Below are positions 26,766 through 39,677 of a stretch of DNA of 64,000 nt, one piece after another; position 1 is the stretch's first letter, and each line of letters starts with the position of its first letter. The notes below the pieces were generated by a model. That model worked only from the letters and a program-made list of their open reading frames with translations. It was not told where the DNA came from and did no database searches. The DNA is from Cyprinodon diabolis (lineage: Eukaryota; Chordata; Actinopteri; Cyprinodontiformes; Cyprinodontidae): assembly GCA_030533445.1 (NCBI GenBank), contig CM060068.1, positions 19,683,510 to 19,747,509 of the forward strand. Direction: 5' to 3'. The translations under genes were made by a program, and so were the position numbers.

Positions 26766-28740
26766 CAACAACAACAAAAAAAACAGGAAAAATGACTCAC
26801 AAATGTTCTGTGAAAAGTTGTTTTCTGATAGTAGCTTGTTAGCAGTTTTTAGATAGATGAAGCCTCGTTTTTGTGGAAACCTGGTGTGACATGCTTCAAA
26901 AGACATGAAGCTCTGTGATAAAGGTGGTTCTGCAAATTATATAACTAAAAGGGGCTGAAATGAACATTTTTTCTTTTTTTATTATTGGTAAATAGCTATG
27001 AAACCCTTGTATTGGGTTTCATTATCATCATAATTCTCTGTTACATTATGTTAGTCTAAGGTTAAAACCTCAAAATACTTTTAGATTTAGTCAAGTACTT
27101 TAGATATGCAATATATGTTCTACGAGTACTTTGTTAATATATAACAGGCTCACTTTTAGGATATTTTGTCGAGGTAGGATTAACAGAATAATAGCATCAC
27201 AGCTGAGTGCTTTGATCGCAGTGAATCATGCATCACATGGGATATATTCTTAAAATGAGAAAAAAAAATCTGAATGCTGAATGCTGTTTAATTGCAGTAT
27301 TTGTGGGCATAAGCAATTTTTTTTAACATTTTATTTAACAACAAGAATAAAAAAATAAAAATAAACAGCCACCAGGCATTATGTTCAGACTGGTCCCAAC
27401 ATGTTTCTTTTTTTCCCCGGGCTACGTGTGCCTCGTGTTGGCATCAAGAAAAACAAAGCATATGTTGATTGTTAGCCAGGGTGTACATAGCATGTCCCAT
27501 TCACTCAAGGTCTCCCCTTTTGTAGCTTCAAACTCCCAACTCTGTTTCTCTAGGCTATCTGTCAGACTTCATTTAGCATTTGAGGACATGTGGATTCCCA
27601 TGCACTGCAAAAAGGCAACATACTTCTGAGGGTACGTGGCCACTATCTGAGCAGTGATCTGTCAACCTTATTCATTTAGCAGAAGTAAGTATGGGGGGGG
27701 GGGGTTCTTGCCTTATCTATGTTCCCTCTGGTTTAAAATAAGCAGATAGTTAAATATCTGATTACATATGGCTGTGATGAAGTTAAAAGTAAATAACTCA
27801 AAATAATATTCCTTGTGGACAACACTAAAACCATAATATGTATTTTAATTTTTCCTCCAGCTGTCTGTCCCACCCCTTTTCCCCATATACAGCTGGGTAC
27901 ATTATGGCAGTGACATTTTCAGTCCTGACCTTCTTCGCTGGGGATCTGGCTTTGACTGCTTGGGTTCATCTCCTCAGGATTTTTCAAGCCATCACAGTCA
28001 AATTGTTTCAACAAATAGACATCCTTTAGCCGCTGAAAACATACTGTGGTCAAACATTTAATTTAGCAGGAAATGCTTAACAGGTTGTCACACTTAGTGC
28101 ATATTAACGACATGAAGATTACTGTCCTCTATATTATTTTCATTATTACATTTTAAAAATATCTTTTTATATCTGTTTTAGAGGTAAATGACAGAAGAAT
28201 CTGGCATGCTACACTTATCATCAGCCCTACCTGTAACAATCTAATTGGACAAGTCAGCCCAGCCAAGCATCTATGGCTCTATGACTGGAAGACATGAAAT
28301 TCATTTTCACAATTGTCTCTGTCATTTTGCAGCATTTTGTCCAACCACAGAGTTCCTCTCACTCCAGTGGGTTTTGTACCTCCAGGAGGCTGGGATGAGT
28401 ACTGGTGTGATCCAAGCAAAGGGAAGAGTGAGAGAGTGGTGGGATAAGGGTGGTGGGGGGTGGGCTTCTTGTCTGTCCTCCAGGGAGCTTTGATGCTCAT
28501 TTAGCTCAGCTCTGTCCCTAAGCCATTTTGGCTTTTAATTACAGATGATAATTATCATCATCATTACCGTTATCATCATAGGCATGTCAGGTTATCATAG
28601 CCACGTTTTACACTTTTCATTCATAAATCCTGTACTACTGTGATTTGACTAATCCTTGAATTCCTGACATTTAATATAGTATTAATTCTGTCCCCTGCTT
28701 TTTGCCTGGTACCAATCTGTGACAGGCAACAGAGAGCTGT
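26766..28740. other. Intergenic or gpd2-relic intron, nothing recognised
   Basis: Contains a G10 run near 27690 and several splice-like strings but no block that reads as GPD2 in any frame. Confidence 0.45.
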
Positions 28741-28748
28741 GAATCACA

Positions 28749-28761
28749 GGGTCAGAGGTCA
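28749..28761 (+). promoter_or_regulatory. DR1 nuclear-receptor site
   Basis: GGGTCAGAGGTCA, two half-sites spaced by one base, a consensus-type DR1 bound by RXR heterodimers, HNF4 or COUP-TF. It sits in the interval of the gpd2 relic. Use is unproven. Confidence 0.35.
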
Positions 28762-31216
28762 TTTTAAGGCTCAGCAATCATAAAGGATCAGACGCTGCCT
28801 ACCGGTGCTGAGCCGGAGCAGCCTGCTTCTGTGTGTGGGTGTGTGTGCGTGTGTTTTTGCACGCTTGCGCTCATTCACCACCGGTGGCACAAGTTTGCTA
28901 ACCACAAACTATAATGGTCACATTCACCCCACAGAGATGAAGAAGTGGATTCCTTGGTCTTCCTAATACATCATGGCAGGCTGCATACTCTTGTATGTAA
29001 TTCATTCTAAAATGTGGCCTTTAAATCAGTTTTTCTTTTTTGCTTTCTTTTTGCCTTCAGTTTATTTATATATTTTCCATTGTGAGGGAATGGCTTCCAG
29101 CATGTCGTAGCATTAAGCAGAGCCCCACAAGCTAGCTAGCCTCGAGTCGCTCAAACGTAAAATAAATCAGGGCACAAAGGACCCTGGCTCATTCCTGAAA
29201 AGAAAGAACATTTTCCCTTGCCAACAATGTAGACTTGAACTTCCTCAGCAATAACAAATAGAAAGAAAGTCACCCAAGACACCAACATTAAAAGTGATTA
29301 ATCATCTCTATTCACTGTTTTTTCTTTTTACTTTTGAACTAAGAAATTGTCCAGCAATAAATCTTAAAAGATGTACATAAGAATCACTTTCTAATGAAAC
29401 TGGGCTGTGTTCATTTGTCACCTTTTGGACCCTTTCATTTAAATTACAAAACTTGTGACCTTGTGACTCAGAATATAGATCTCTGGTATTTTGGAGCTGA
29501 AGAGGGATTAATCCATGAATCTTGATGGTGGATTTTTCTGTTCTTCCTAGGGTTTTGCAACAAGAAAACAGATCACACAGACTTGTCTAAAGACTAATTA
29601 TTAGTTGGACATGTGTCTGTTTTCTCTTACTCTCTATCCCTGGAATATGCAGAGAACAAAACTAATCCTTTGCAATTTTATTAAATTGTATCTTTTTGTA
29701 TTATAGCTATTAGCTATTTAAAAGTTAAATCTGCATTTAGATTTTTATTTGAGTTCAGGAGTGATATCAGAAGTTCCAAACCATTTCTATAAATACAACA
29801 ATCTAAGAATCTAATACCAAACGTTCTCTAGAACTATAATAAACAGAGTCCAATTTGGCTTTGTGTTATTGTAACATTTTGCCACAAGCTACTTAACATT
29901 AGCCCTTAAAATTGTTTTAAAAAGTTACAAGTTGTAAATCGGTTAGGCCTACTGCTCCTACAGCTTAAAGTCATGTTAATGAGATGCCACAAAAGTGCTT
30001 TAATGTGGAAGCCAAAGAATGCAAGCAAAGTCTGGAAAAAATAATAGTCTGAAAAATATACCAAGTAGACACAAAAAGATCATATAGACCTGTAAGATCT
30101 TATGATCCCATTGACAAAGCATTTCTGCATTCCCTCTGTTATTTTAACTGAGGTGGTGAGCCATTTGGCCTGTATAAAAACAAGCCTACTGAACAGTGGC
30201 CTTTCTGTTCAGTGGCAGACTACAGTCCTGCTACCAGAGCATAGTGCCCAACTAATTACCCAACTTCTGTAGAATCCAATTGTAACTTTATGTCGAGCAT
30301 ATCAGGAATAATTTATGTTTTGTCCAGCAATCTAATTTACTTGAAAACAAATACTGGAATATTTTACCTTCAAAGGGATAAAAAAAAATATATATAAAAA
30401 AAACAATATTATAAATGTGACAAGCAACATTTTGCAGGATTTTAAGAAAGTAAAAATAATAGACCATGCCATTTTCTGTTTAAAATTTCTTCAAAAACAT
30501 CAATGAAACTGGTGTCTATCAAACCATCATAATCTCGCTATGGCACATGTCTAGTTACAGTAGCAGCCATTCAAAATGGCTCTTTCCAGTCAGATGCCAG
30601 CCGAATGGCAGCCCAGTTTCCTATGACTCCCAGCAAAATCCCCTCCAACTTACATCCTCTGGGCGTGCATATTTTGTTACTCTGACTCCACCCTTTCACT
30701 GAATTACAGGGTCTAACGCTTCACTTTAGATCCTAATGTCCACAAATCATGATAGAAAAAATATTTTAGTACAAAGATTGATGTTTAAAAAGGAATTGTA
30801 GGGGACCAGCCAAGAACCAGGCAAGGGCCCATCAAGAAAACTGGGACAATTTTAAATGGCTACTATTGTACACTAAACAGAGAACATATTTTTAGATGCT
30901 CCAGTTTCCACTCTAATATTTTTTAAGCAGTCGATGTATCTGCTCATTATCCAGACAGTCCTTGTCTTTTCCTAAAGAGCAGCTACCCTTCCCAATGCAA
31001 GAAGGGAAACAGGAGGGGGCGTTCGGGGGTGCACGCTAAGGCCAAAGGGCCACTGTGGCTTTAAGTGTGCTCCTCGTGTGGCCAGAGCAGCCATCGCACT
31101 GATGCAATGTGACAGGGACAGATGTGACATATCGGTTCCGACACACTTCCATACCACCAGTCACAGGCTCGGGGTGACTCACATCCCCCTGCTCTGGTCC
31201 TGTCCCCCCGCTGCAG
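28762..31216. other. Intron or intergenic, nothing recognised
   Basis: The exon expected just upstream of gpd2-like block 2 (family YYWVGIK through GAIVYYDG) was looked for and not found. Confidence 0.45.
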
Positions 31217-31381
31217 GACAACACAACAATGCTCGAATGAACCTCACCATCGCCCTCACTGCTGCCAGGTATGGGGCTGCCATAGCCAATTATACTGAAG
31301 TGGTGTACCTAGTTGAGAGGGCAGACCCTCAGATAGGAAAGAAGAGGGTCCATGCAGCATACTGCAGGGATTTGATCACAG
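31217..31381 (+). pseudogene. gpd2: gpd2-like exon block 2, open
   Basis: Acceptor ccgctgcag|GACAACAC and donor ACAG|gtaaat bound 165 bases with an unbroken frame GQHNNARMNLTIALTAARYG... ending CRDLITG, closely matching GPD2 GQHNDARMNLAIALTAARYG and CKDVLTG. Phase (2 in, 1 out) fits the next block. N replaces D in QHND, and IANYTEVVYL is diverged. The exon itself is intact. Confidence 0.8.
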
Positions 31382-32269
31382 GTAAATCCAACAGAAGCTG
31401 TTTTCTTCTATCCCAATGCACTTTCTTCCCACTTTTTCTAGCTCTCACAACAGGGGCCCACCCGGCACCTCTTACTCAGTGCTAGTTTGCACATAGTTAT
31501 TGCACATCTAATGCAGAGGCTTTTAATATTTCATAAGCGTTTTATGGTGTAGAGAGCTGCCTCAGATCTTGTAGAGAGGAACATAAGACAGAATTAGCGT
31601 ACTCCAAATGGCCTTACTTACCTTTTAAATGTCATGCATAGGGATGGCTTGGAAGACTAAAGCAGTTAAGGAGGGAAAAAGATGGTATTCTGAAACATTT
31701 CATGAATAACTGAGATTTAAGGATCTCAACACATGAGCACCCCCTGATGTTTTAAAAAGACGGAAGTGTGCTCTTAGAGGAGATGTTTCACTTTAATAAT
31801 GGGAGAGGAGGTGCCTCACGTAGTGGGGGCTTTAGACTGACAGGATAATAGTGACACTTTTTGTGTTCATCTCTTGTCTTCTCTTTTATTTTTTATTGGA
31901 AAAATATGAACTTCAGAATCTTTTTCTGTACATATATCTACCTTGTCTTCTTAAGCTGTGATAAATATTTAGAATCAAAATATACAGGGCTTTAAGCCCC
32001 TTGATAATGTTTTTAATCCTTTGTCATTTTACAGGAAACTTTTTGGATTAAAGACATAGAAAAATGAAAATTAAACATTATTATGAAATTGAAGGTAAAT
32101 GCATGGTATTTGAATGTTTAATAATTCAAAGTGCGAAAAGTGTGATAGGGAAACTATTGCTGGCAACAGCTGTCTGCGGGAAAGGTTAATGGGAAGAGGA
32201 CAGTAGCTAAATATGCCAATATGAATTTCATAAAGTAGAATAAAGTAGAATGAGAGACAGATTTTTTAG

Positions 32270-33052
32270 TTATAGTTACACTCCTCTCCTGTGGAACCAA
32301 CAACCAGTTTAAGTCTACGAGGCAGACACCCTGTCTACTTTTAAGGCAAAGCTTAAAACTTTTTTTTTTTTGATAAAGCTTACAGTAAGAGTGGCTTAGA
32401 TTATCCTGAGTTTTCTCTGTAGTTATGCTGCTATAGGCTTAGACCGCTGGAGGATATAGGCACCCCTTTTCATAGACCTCTATTCTCCCATTCTGCAGTG
32501 TTTGTTAGTTCAGTCTCTAATATTATGCTCTCTCTGTCTTTTCTCATCATAGTAGCTTCATCTGGTCTGTTCCTGTTTGGCTGTGACACCATCCCGAAGA
32601 GAAATATCAGCTGTGCTGCTGCCATCAACACTTTTGTTTATAGATGTTGGAACTTGGCCTGTTTTTCAGTGTAGTCCTGTTTCGCTTTCTGTGACTAGCT
32701 CATAGCTGGTCTGCCTTGCTATGTCTTTGGGGAATGGGGCCTCCTCTGAAGCTGGTTGACAGTTAGCTTTTGTATTTCTTTATCTTTTAGTATGTCTGCT
32801 TCTGTCTCCCCAGCAGGCCTTGGCTGATGGCCGCTCACACTGAACCAGGTTCCTTCATGTTAAAAGGGAGTTTTCCTCTCCATGCTTGGTGTGAGGAATT
32901 GCTGTCTACTCAATGAGTTTATGCAATCAGCTGGTTTTCACTAGATAGAAAGCTTTGAACCAATATGTAAGATCTGGTAGAATTGTCTCCATAAAGCGCC
33001 TTGTGAAGACATGTGTTGTGAATTAGCGCTTTATAAATAAACTGAATTGAAT
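32270..33052 (+). mobile_element. Non-LTR retrotransposon 3' end
   Basis: Contains CTCCTGTGGAACCAAC, GAGGCAGACACCCTGTCTAC, AAAGCTTAAAACTTT and, at the end, AAAGCGCCTTGTGAAGACAT with GCGCTTTATAAATAAACTG. This is the characteristic order of an abundant teleost LINE 3' end (last reverse-transcriptase codons plus 3' UTR). A shorter relative in reverse orientation lies at about 53126-53200. Confidence 0.7.
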
Positions 33053-34142
33053 CACCCAGCCTGGACTACTTTGCACTGGCATGAGTATTGATGCTAGACA
33101 CTGGAAATACATACATACTGTGCAATTAAATACTTCATAACCTACTAAAATTTCATGTAATATTTAGGCTGGAAGGGACAGGAAAAGTCAAGGCTGAGGA
33201 GCCGAGATTCATTACAGTTTATGCTATTGCTCAAGCAGACCATCATGTGACCATGGGTGTTGTTGTGAGCATAAAGTTTCTTACGTAAAAAAAAAAGCGT
33301 ATATATATATATATATATTTAATAACCTTCTTCGCAGATGCTATTTCTGTTTTGACCAGCAAAACTTATAGGCAGCAGTTAGATTTTTACTCTCATGTCT
33401 GAGGCAAGTTTAGCTGTAGCTGCTACCTGATTGTACATGTCCAACTGAACGCAGCTGACACACCTGGGCCTTTAGCAATGAGGTGACATTTAGACTTAAA
33501 TGACATGTTGCTTTGAGAGAAATGCTACGGAAACACTTAAAATGATTGACTAGGTTAATAGATATAGTATTGAAGTATTTTACAAATATTTACTATGAGT
33601 ATAATGTAGTGGGTATACTATATTTTTGATCATGGATTAAGGCAGCACCACAGTAATCCACTAATGTTTGCTTCACTGACTTATTTGAATAGGAGTGGAA
33701 ATTAGAAGAGAGAAATATCTATAAGAGAGAAAATAGAATGTTGTGCTCACTTGCTCTTTAGGCAATAAGAGGAGATCCTAAAAAGAGGGTCTTGTTATTC
33801 ATAATGCTGTCAAAACAAATCCTTTGCATTGTATCCTTTGATGTGGCCTCCATTATATGCTGTAGCTAGTCAACATCAAGCATCACATTAACAAACATTT
33901 CCTTACCACAAATTCAAAGGCCTTCAGTCACTGCCACCGAGCTACCCTGTGACACAAAGAGGCAAAAGTGAAATTAGGTATGTCTCTTTCCTATTAATTA
34001 CAATCCTGAGAAGTCTCCCATGGACACACTCGAGCCACTCTATTACGGGAGAGGGGGGGCGGTCGCTGATAAATTAATAATCCAGCTTGTCACCAGCCTC
34101 AGATGAATAGCCCCTGGTGATTGATGCTGTTTTCTTTCATAG
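33053..34142. other. Intron of the gpd2 relic, nothing recognised
   Basis: Includes a short (TA)n at about 33299-33320. Confidence 0.5.
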
Positions 34143-34287
34143 GGCAGGAATTTGATGTCAGAGCCAAATGTGTTATCAATGCCACAGGACCTTTTACAGA
34201 AGTGCTGTGGAAAATGGATGATCAGCAGAACTACGACATCTGTCAGAGCCTTGCTGGGGTGCGCATCGTCATACCGGGCTATTACAG
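34143..34287 (+). pseudogene. gpd2: gpd2-like exon block 3, open
   Basis: Acceptor tttctttcatag|GGCAGG and donor TACAG|gtaact bound 145 bases encoding GQEFDVRAKCVINATGPFT, then a diverged tail KMDDQQNYDICQSLAGVRIV and PGYY. It joins block 2 in phase. In GPD2 the tail reads ICQPSAGVHIVMPGYY, so conserved Pro and His are replaced, suggesting relaxed constraint despite the open frame. Confidence 0.8.
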
Positions 34288-36239
34288 GTAACTAACAGTG
34301 GACCTCTACGTCTCTGTCACCATCCCACTGTATCACCTGCTTCTCAGCACTGCAGTCTCATCTGTTCATTAGTTAGCTGCAGCAAAGCACTTGTCAGGTA
34401 CTAGCCACAACAACCAAGCTTCAGTCTTGTGGTATTTGGAGCCTGAAGGAGGCATTTATTCCAACGGCAAACCCCACCTGCGGAATGTACAATAGAAGGT
34501 TGAACTTCTTTTATTAAACAATATGTTTGCTACTGTCCAATGCTTTTAGAGGCATCACTGCTTCAACATACTTGTATCATTACCAGGCCTTTGCCAAAGG
34601 TGATAACATGTTGAAAAGATAATCAGTCATTTGATTGTGCTGTATTGGAGCACAGAGATAAGTATCTAAAACTTGCAGTAGGGCTCAAAGACTGTAGTTG
34701 GAGACCCTTGGCTTAGATGTTGCAACTCAATTTTGATCAAATTCCCCTCAAACCCAGGAGAGACTGGGTTTTTTGCTTTCTTGTTGATGCATGTTATTTG
34801 AGTTTGCACGGCTACCAATATCACCCAACCCCCCTTATTCCCCATATAAATTGAGTCAGTGCCATGTGCATGTGTTTTAAACCGAGCAATATGTGCACCC
34901 TATGCTGAGGCTAAAGCAAGCAATGTGGAATTGAAACCAGCTGAATTAATCTCCTGGAAAAGAGCACTGACAGGAGCCTGATTATGGGGTGTCCCTTCAA
35001 CCAGCCCTGCCTGCTTGTGCCCTCCCCTCCCTAGAAGACCAAAGGTTAATGCAGTCGTCTTGTTTGTTCCCCTCCCTAGCCTTTCAACCCTTCACAGGAA
35101 CATAATACTCAGACACTTCCAGCCCCCTCAATGTGGAGCTCCAGGATCACATCAGATCATCTTTTGATGTGGGAGAGGATGCCATGTACATTAAGAGATC
35201 ACGGTAGAGGACCAAATTAACTCAGTACACAGCCAGGAACACAAATATATCCAACATACTTGATCAAATTTAGTACATTTTTTCCCCCAAAGTTTTATCT
35301 GTGTGTTTAATTTAATTATTTATATTTCAAACAGGTGAATGGCCTTAATTTTTCTTGCTCCATACATGAATAACAATGTCAATTCTGTTTCTACTGTGAA
35401 AGCCCAGACTCAGGGTTAAATTAGAAAAAAAAGTGTCATGGAGTGTTTATGGGGACTTAAGTTGTAACTTATCCTTGCCTTCCTTTTGACCAGAGCATAA
35501 ACAAAGAGTATCAACAATGACAAAAAGTAGGAATAATCCAATCTTTGTGTTTCTAAATTTCCTGCTTTTTATATAATGTTTGCCTTCCAGGTAGTTACAG
35601 AAGGTTCTAGCTACAAGTGCTTTTTATATGTTTATTTATAAAAGTCTGATCCATCAAAACTTTTAAGCAAACCCTATAGAATATTGCAATATAATTTGCT
35701 GAAATTATTAAACCACTCTTAAAACTGTATATCTAAATCCCACTTGGATATGTTATGTTTGCTATGTCATCTGTTACAAACTGGGCCACGTAGCAATTCA
35801 TACTTGATTCATACTTACTTGGTGTAAGATTGCCCCCTTATTTCAATGTACCCACCACTCATATTTTAAAGTGTCCCAGGACTGCTTTAGTCTTCCAAAA
35901 TCTGATGTCCTGCCTGACTCATTAGGTTTTTAGACATTGACAACTTTTACTCTGTCATCTGTCAAAAACAGTCTTGATTGGTGTCTATGATGGATGACAG
36001 AGGAGGGCTGAGTGTTGTGCTTTCACCTTACCTGGAGTTGTCATTGGTGTCTCAGTTGAGCTTTGTGCTGGTTGCCTTTGAGTGATCCGTTTAAATATTA
36101 TGCTTTGATTGTTTGCTTGGTCAGACCCATTTAGCTTGGACACCTTTGATGTAACATCCACTAAACAGTGTAGGAACTTCCAACCCAGAGTAGATTAAAA
36201 TAGAATATAGGCTTATACTACTAATCTGATCAAGCTTCA
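34288..36239. other. Intergenic stretch, nothing recognised
   Basis: The exon following gpd2 block 3 was not found here. Confidence 0.45.
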
Positions 36240-36840
36240 ACTATCGGTATATAACCAGCCTTCAGACCAAACATCAGTGCCAAAATATTTCCAACCATTG
36301 GTGAGAACATTCTGATTCCTGATTTCCTGCCCTGTTTGCCTGGCCTGATCTGTATCTTTTTCTGGGCCTGCCTGATCCCTGTCTGACCTGACTGCCTGTC
36401 TGTTTTGCCTGACCATGATCTGTTTTTCTGCCTGCACATTGCCTGGAACTGTTTCTCGACCTCCTCCTGGATTTCCCTCTGGTGACTCATTGGACTTCTG
36501 ATCACCTGGCTCTGAACCTGGACTTCATCCCTGACTACAGATTCTGGTTTGCCCCTCTGTTTCTCCTGCCTACTATTGTTTTCATGGTTCTGCCCCTCTG
36601 CCTGACCACGGATCATTGGAACTCGGCTGGAGTTATTCTCATCATTGCTACTCAGTTCTACTGTCAACTGGCTTGAGCCTAACCTTGTGGCTCTCCCAAG
36701 ACTGAGGACTAAGAGTCCTTCCCTAGTCGCCGACACCATCTGCAGCAGGTTTGATTCAATAAACTGCGTTAAGCTCTCACACTGGTTGTCTGGTTTGAAT
36801 GCTGCATCCATCTGTTCTGATCATATCAAAGGGGTTGAGC
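36240..36840 (+). mobile_element. Ty3/gypsy-type LTR remnant
   Basis: C/T-rich CTGCCTGA/CTGACC words, a CAATAAACTGCG polyadenylation motif near 36758, and GTTTGAATGCTGCATCC just after, the usual R/U5 layout of fish gypsy LTRs. The 193-codon minus-strand frame over it is low-complexity antisense, not a gene. Target duplication not identified. Confidence 0.5.
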
Positions 36841-37554
36841 GAGCACTCCAACTCTACCAATTGTCTAGCTCAACAAGAAGGGAGGAGATTTTGAAGAGAT
36901 AATACGTAAGTGAATAACCTTCCCAAACCAGTCTCTGCTTTTAGAACATTGCATGCTACAGGATTTTGTAGCAGCTATTACAACAATCAAAGATTCCTCT
37001 ACAGGAGCTAGAAGTCGAAGTATGCAGAAACATAAAATCGCATGGTTTACCATCATTTTTTGCTTTACTTTGTACATGTAAATTTGGCTGTACAAAGTAA
37101 TTAAATAAGCTTGGATCTCATCTCTGTAAAGCCTTATTTATTGTTTATTTTCTTTATCTGAGTCAAATAACTAAATGTGCTTTATCATAGCTGTAATTTA
37201 GTTTATATATCAGTAATTTACAACTACCAACTATCACCCTTGTAGATTTAGCTTGATTTGACAAAATAACATTGTTAGAAAACTAATGTGACACAGACCT
37301 AAAGAGTTTGTTTGGGATGATATTGTCCATAGCTTACATAACTGTAGCACAATTGAACTTTCACATTAAACTCTAAATAAATATGGATAAAGTTAGACTT
37401 GAGACTTTACACTTTGCTTTTGATTCACATCCATTGTCTATATAACCACTTTACAGCTCTGTTATATAAAATACTCAGGTAAATTCACAACAAGAGTAAG
37501 AGTTCTGTTTAGAACCAAAGCATAATTTATAATATCTAATTGGCTGCCTAACAG
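36841..37554. other. Intergenic stretch, nothing recognised
   Basis: AT-rich. Confidence 0.5.
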
Positions 37555-37865
37555 CAAGAACATTCTGGGTTCGATTTGCGGCCTGGGGTTTTTCTGCATG
37601 GAGTTTGCATGTTCTCCCTGCATGTGTGGGTTCTCTCCGGGTACTCCGGCTTCCCCCCACAGTCCAAAAACCTGACTCTGAGGTTACATGGCTTCTCTAA
37701 ATTCTCCTTAGGTGTGAGTGTGTGCGTGAATGGTTGTTTGTCCTGTTTGTGTTGCCCTGCGATAGAGTGGCGACCTGTCCAGGTGGTACCCTGACTCTTG
37801 CCCGTAGATGGCTCATGACCCCGCTTTGGGATAAGCGGGACGGAAAATGGAAGGATGGATGAGAG
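37555..37865 (+). mobile_element. Teleost interspersed repeat, copy 2
   Basis: Begins CTGGGTTCGATTTGCGGCC, runs through GGAGTTTGCATGTTCTCCC and ACAGTCCAAAAACCTGACT, and ends in GGAAGGATGGATGA. Inverted relative to the copy at 23608-23945. Confidence 0.75.
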
Positions 37866-39204
37866 GTGGTTCTTTGGCTGTTGTATAGTTATGGTTGACA
37901 TCAAGCAGGTTAAAAGCTTATGCTGGTCAATCACTGCCAAAACTCTGATGGAAACTTTATATGTGTCCTTGCTGGTAATACAGATGACAAATGTTATGTA
38001 AAGGATAACCAGCATAACAGTCAACGAAACATTTCTCCCAGGAAGGAGGGGAAAGAGTCATCACTGTGCATTTAGATTTGCGGCACTATAGCTGGGACGT
38101 TTGAATCAGCTGTAATTCATAACATCCATTTATGATAATAAATACACGTCCCAACAACCCCCTCCCCCACCCCCAGCACCCACCCAACCACCCTCTCTGA
38201 TTTACAAATAGCTGATGGAGCAAGCAGCTGACAGGAATAAATGAGCTAATCTGATGGCTGTGTAGGACTTCCACCCGATATTAATTCATCAGGAGGCCAC
38301 AGAGTAAAGACAGATACAAATTCCTGTTTTAATTATGTATGGGAGCTTTTCTAGAAAACAGGAGACACCTCCACTGCCATGAGTATTTCTCATAGCAACT
38401 TTATGAAGCCCTTTGATTCAATCATTGGTTTGTTTCCTTGGTATATAATACAAGTCCCTGTTTTCCCCAAACACTGAGGACAGAATAGATTTTTCCCCTT
38501 TTATAGCATTGCTTCCACATGGGACATCTGATAATGAACAAGTGGAAAAATAACCTTTGCCACATTAAATTATATTGTATTCGATTTGCAATTTTTATGA
38601 GACCTTCCTGGAGCCAGTTTGATGCATTTTGTTCCCACTCAGAGCCTCAAATGACCGCTGCCGACTGCCAGGCTTATCAAAACCCACGAAGGCTTTATTG
38701 AATTAGTGACCAGTGGGTATCTAAACAGAACGCAGGAGTATTGATCTTGGAGAAATGGTCTAATTGTTTCTAGTAGACAAGGACTTGTCCCGATTATTTG
38801 ATTGATTAGCTTGATACTGGTCAGCCTCCTTGTCCTCATTCCCTGGCAGGATAATAGCACTGTAATCCCAATACACTGCTGTATTTCTAATCCATCATCA
38901 TTATCATGGTTCTACTCAGCACAAGATTAGTCTGAGAGAGGTTTTATTTTTTTGCATTCCTATATATTAGTTTTGCCTATATGCCCAAGCGAGACATAAA
39001 ACTAGTTTTCAGCATTAATAATTTCTGAAGGGTATAAATTTTAAAGTGATATCATAAAATAGGGGAATTTGTTATGAATTAATTTGTAAATAGTTGTGCT
39101 TATATGAAATCACAGACATTCTAATATATTAATGAAGAAAATCTTGTCTGTACATATTATTTTTGGTAGTCTGTTTCTTTAGTGTGCAGTTTGTAGCACT
39201 TTTT
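37866..39204. other. Intergenic stretch, nothing recognised
   Basis: No motif supports a gene or repeat family. Confidence 0.45.
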
Positions 39205-39358
39205 ATTTGAAGTAGGTCCTGGGTTCGATTCCCAGCCTAGGGACTTTTTGCATGGAGTTTGCATGCATGTGTGGGTTTTCACCCACAGTCCAAAGCATGA
39301 CTTTTAGGTTAACTGGCATCTCTACATTGCCCTTAGGTCTGTGTGTGTGTGTGTGTGT
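39205..39358 (+). mobile_element. Teleost interspersed repeat, copy 3 (truncated)
   Basis: CCTGGGTTCGATTCCCAGCC, TGCATGGAGTTTGCATGCA and CACAGTCCAAAGCATGAC match the start of copy 2; it then ends in a short (GT)n. Confidence 0.65.
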
Positions 39359-39512
39359 ACTTTTATGTTACCTATTTAGGACCGTTTTTGGTATATTTAC
39401 TAACCCGAGGACTAACAGGCCTTATGGGAAGAGATGGCTGGTTCTAATGTGGCAGGCTACCATTTTTAACCTTAGAGTGAGAGTTTAGAGGAATGGTGGG
39501 AATCAACTTTAT

Positions 39513-39546
39513 GTTAGGGTTAAGGTTAAGGTTAAGGTTAGGGTTA

Positions 39547-39548
<2 letters not shown>
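39513..39548. repeat. Telomere-like repeat tract
   Basis: TTAGGG interspersed with TTAAGG units, directly abutting the compound tetranucleotide repeat. Confidence 0.8.
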
Positions 39549-39588
<40 letters not shown>

Positions 39589-39608
39589 ATGGATGGATGG
39601 ATGGATGG

Positions 39609-39676
<68 letters not shown>
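39549..39676. repeat. Compound (GGCT)n(GGAT)n(GATT)n microsatellite
   Basis: About 10 GGCT units pass into about 6 GGAT units, then about 17 GATT units. The junctions differ by single-base changes of the unit. Confidence 0.95.

Positions 39677-39677
<1 letters not shown>

Larger units (their letters stand above)
21285..34287 (+). pseudogene. gpd2: gpd2 relic (mitochondrial glycerol-3-phosphate dehydrogenase)
   Basis: GPD2 is the FAD-dependent dehydrogenase of the inner mitochondrial membrane that oxidises glycerol 3-phosphate to dihydroxyacetone phosphate and feeds ubiquinone. Three blocks on this strand match consecutive parts of the roughly 727-aa protein in the right order: the FAD-contact segment (21313-21429) and two adjacent exons of the middle domain (31217-31381 and 34143-34287). 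NR4A2 and GPD2 are neighbours in mammals, so synteny supports orthology to one gpd2 copy. About 88 codons expected between blocks 1 and 2, the N-terminal mitochondrial and Rossmann segments, and everything C-terminal (including the EF-hands) were not found by reading. The first block has a damaged 5' half. The most likely reading is a decaying duplicate left after the teleost genome duplication; a diverged but living gene is not excluded. Confidence 0.7.

Noticed and set aside
36230..36811. 193-codon minus-strand frame
   Set aside because: Antisense of an LTR-like CTGCCTGA-rich region; Gln/Arg/Ser-rich without domains, splice context or start context.
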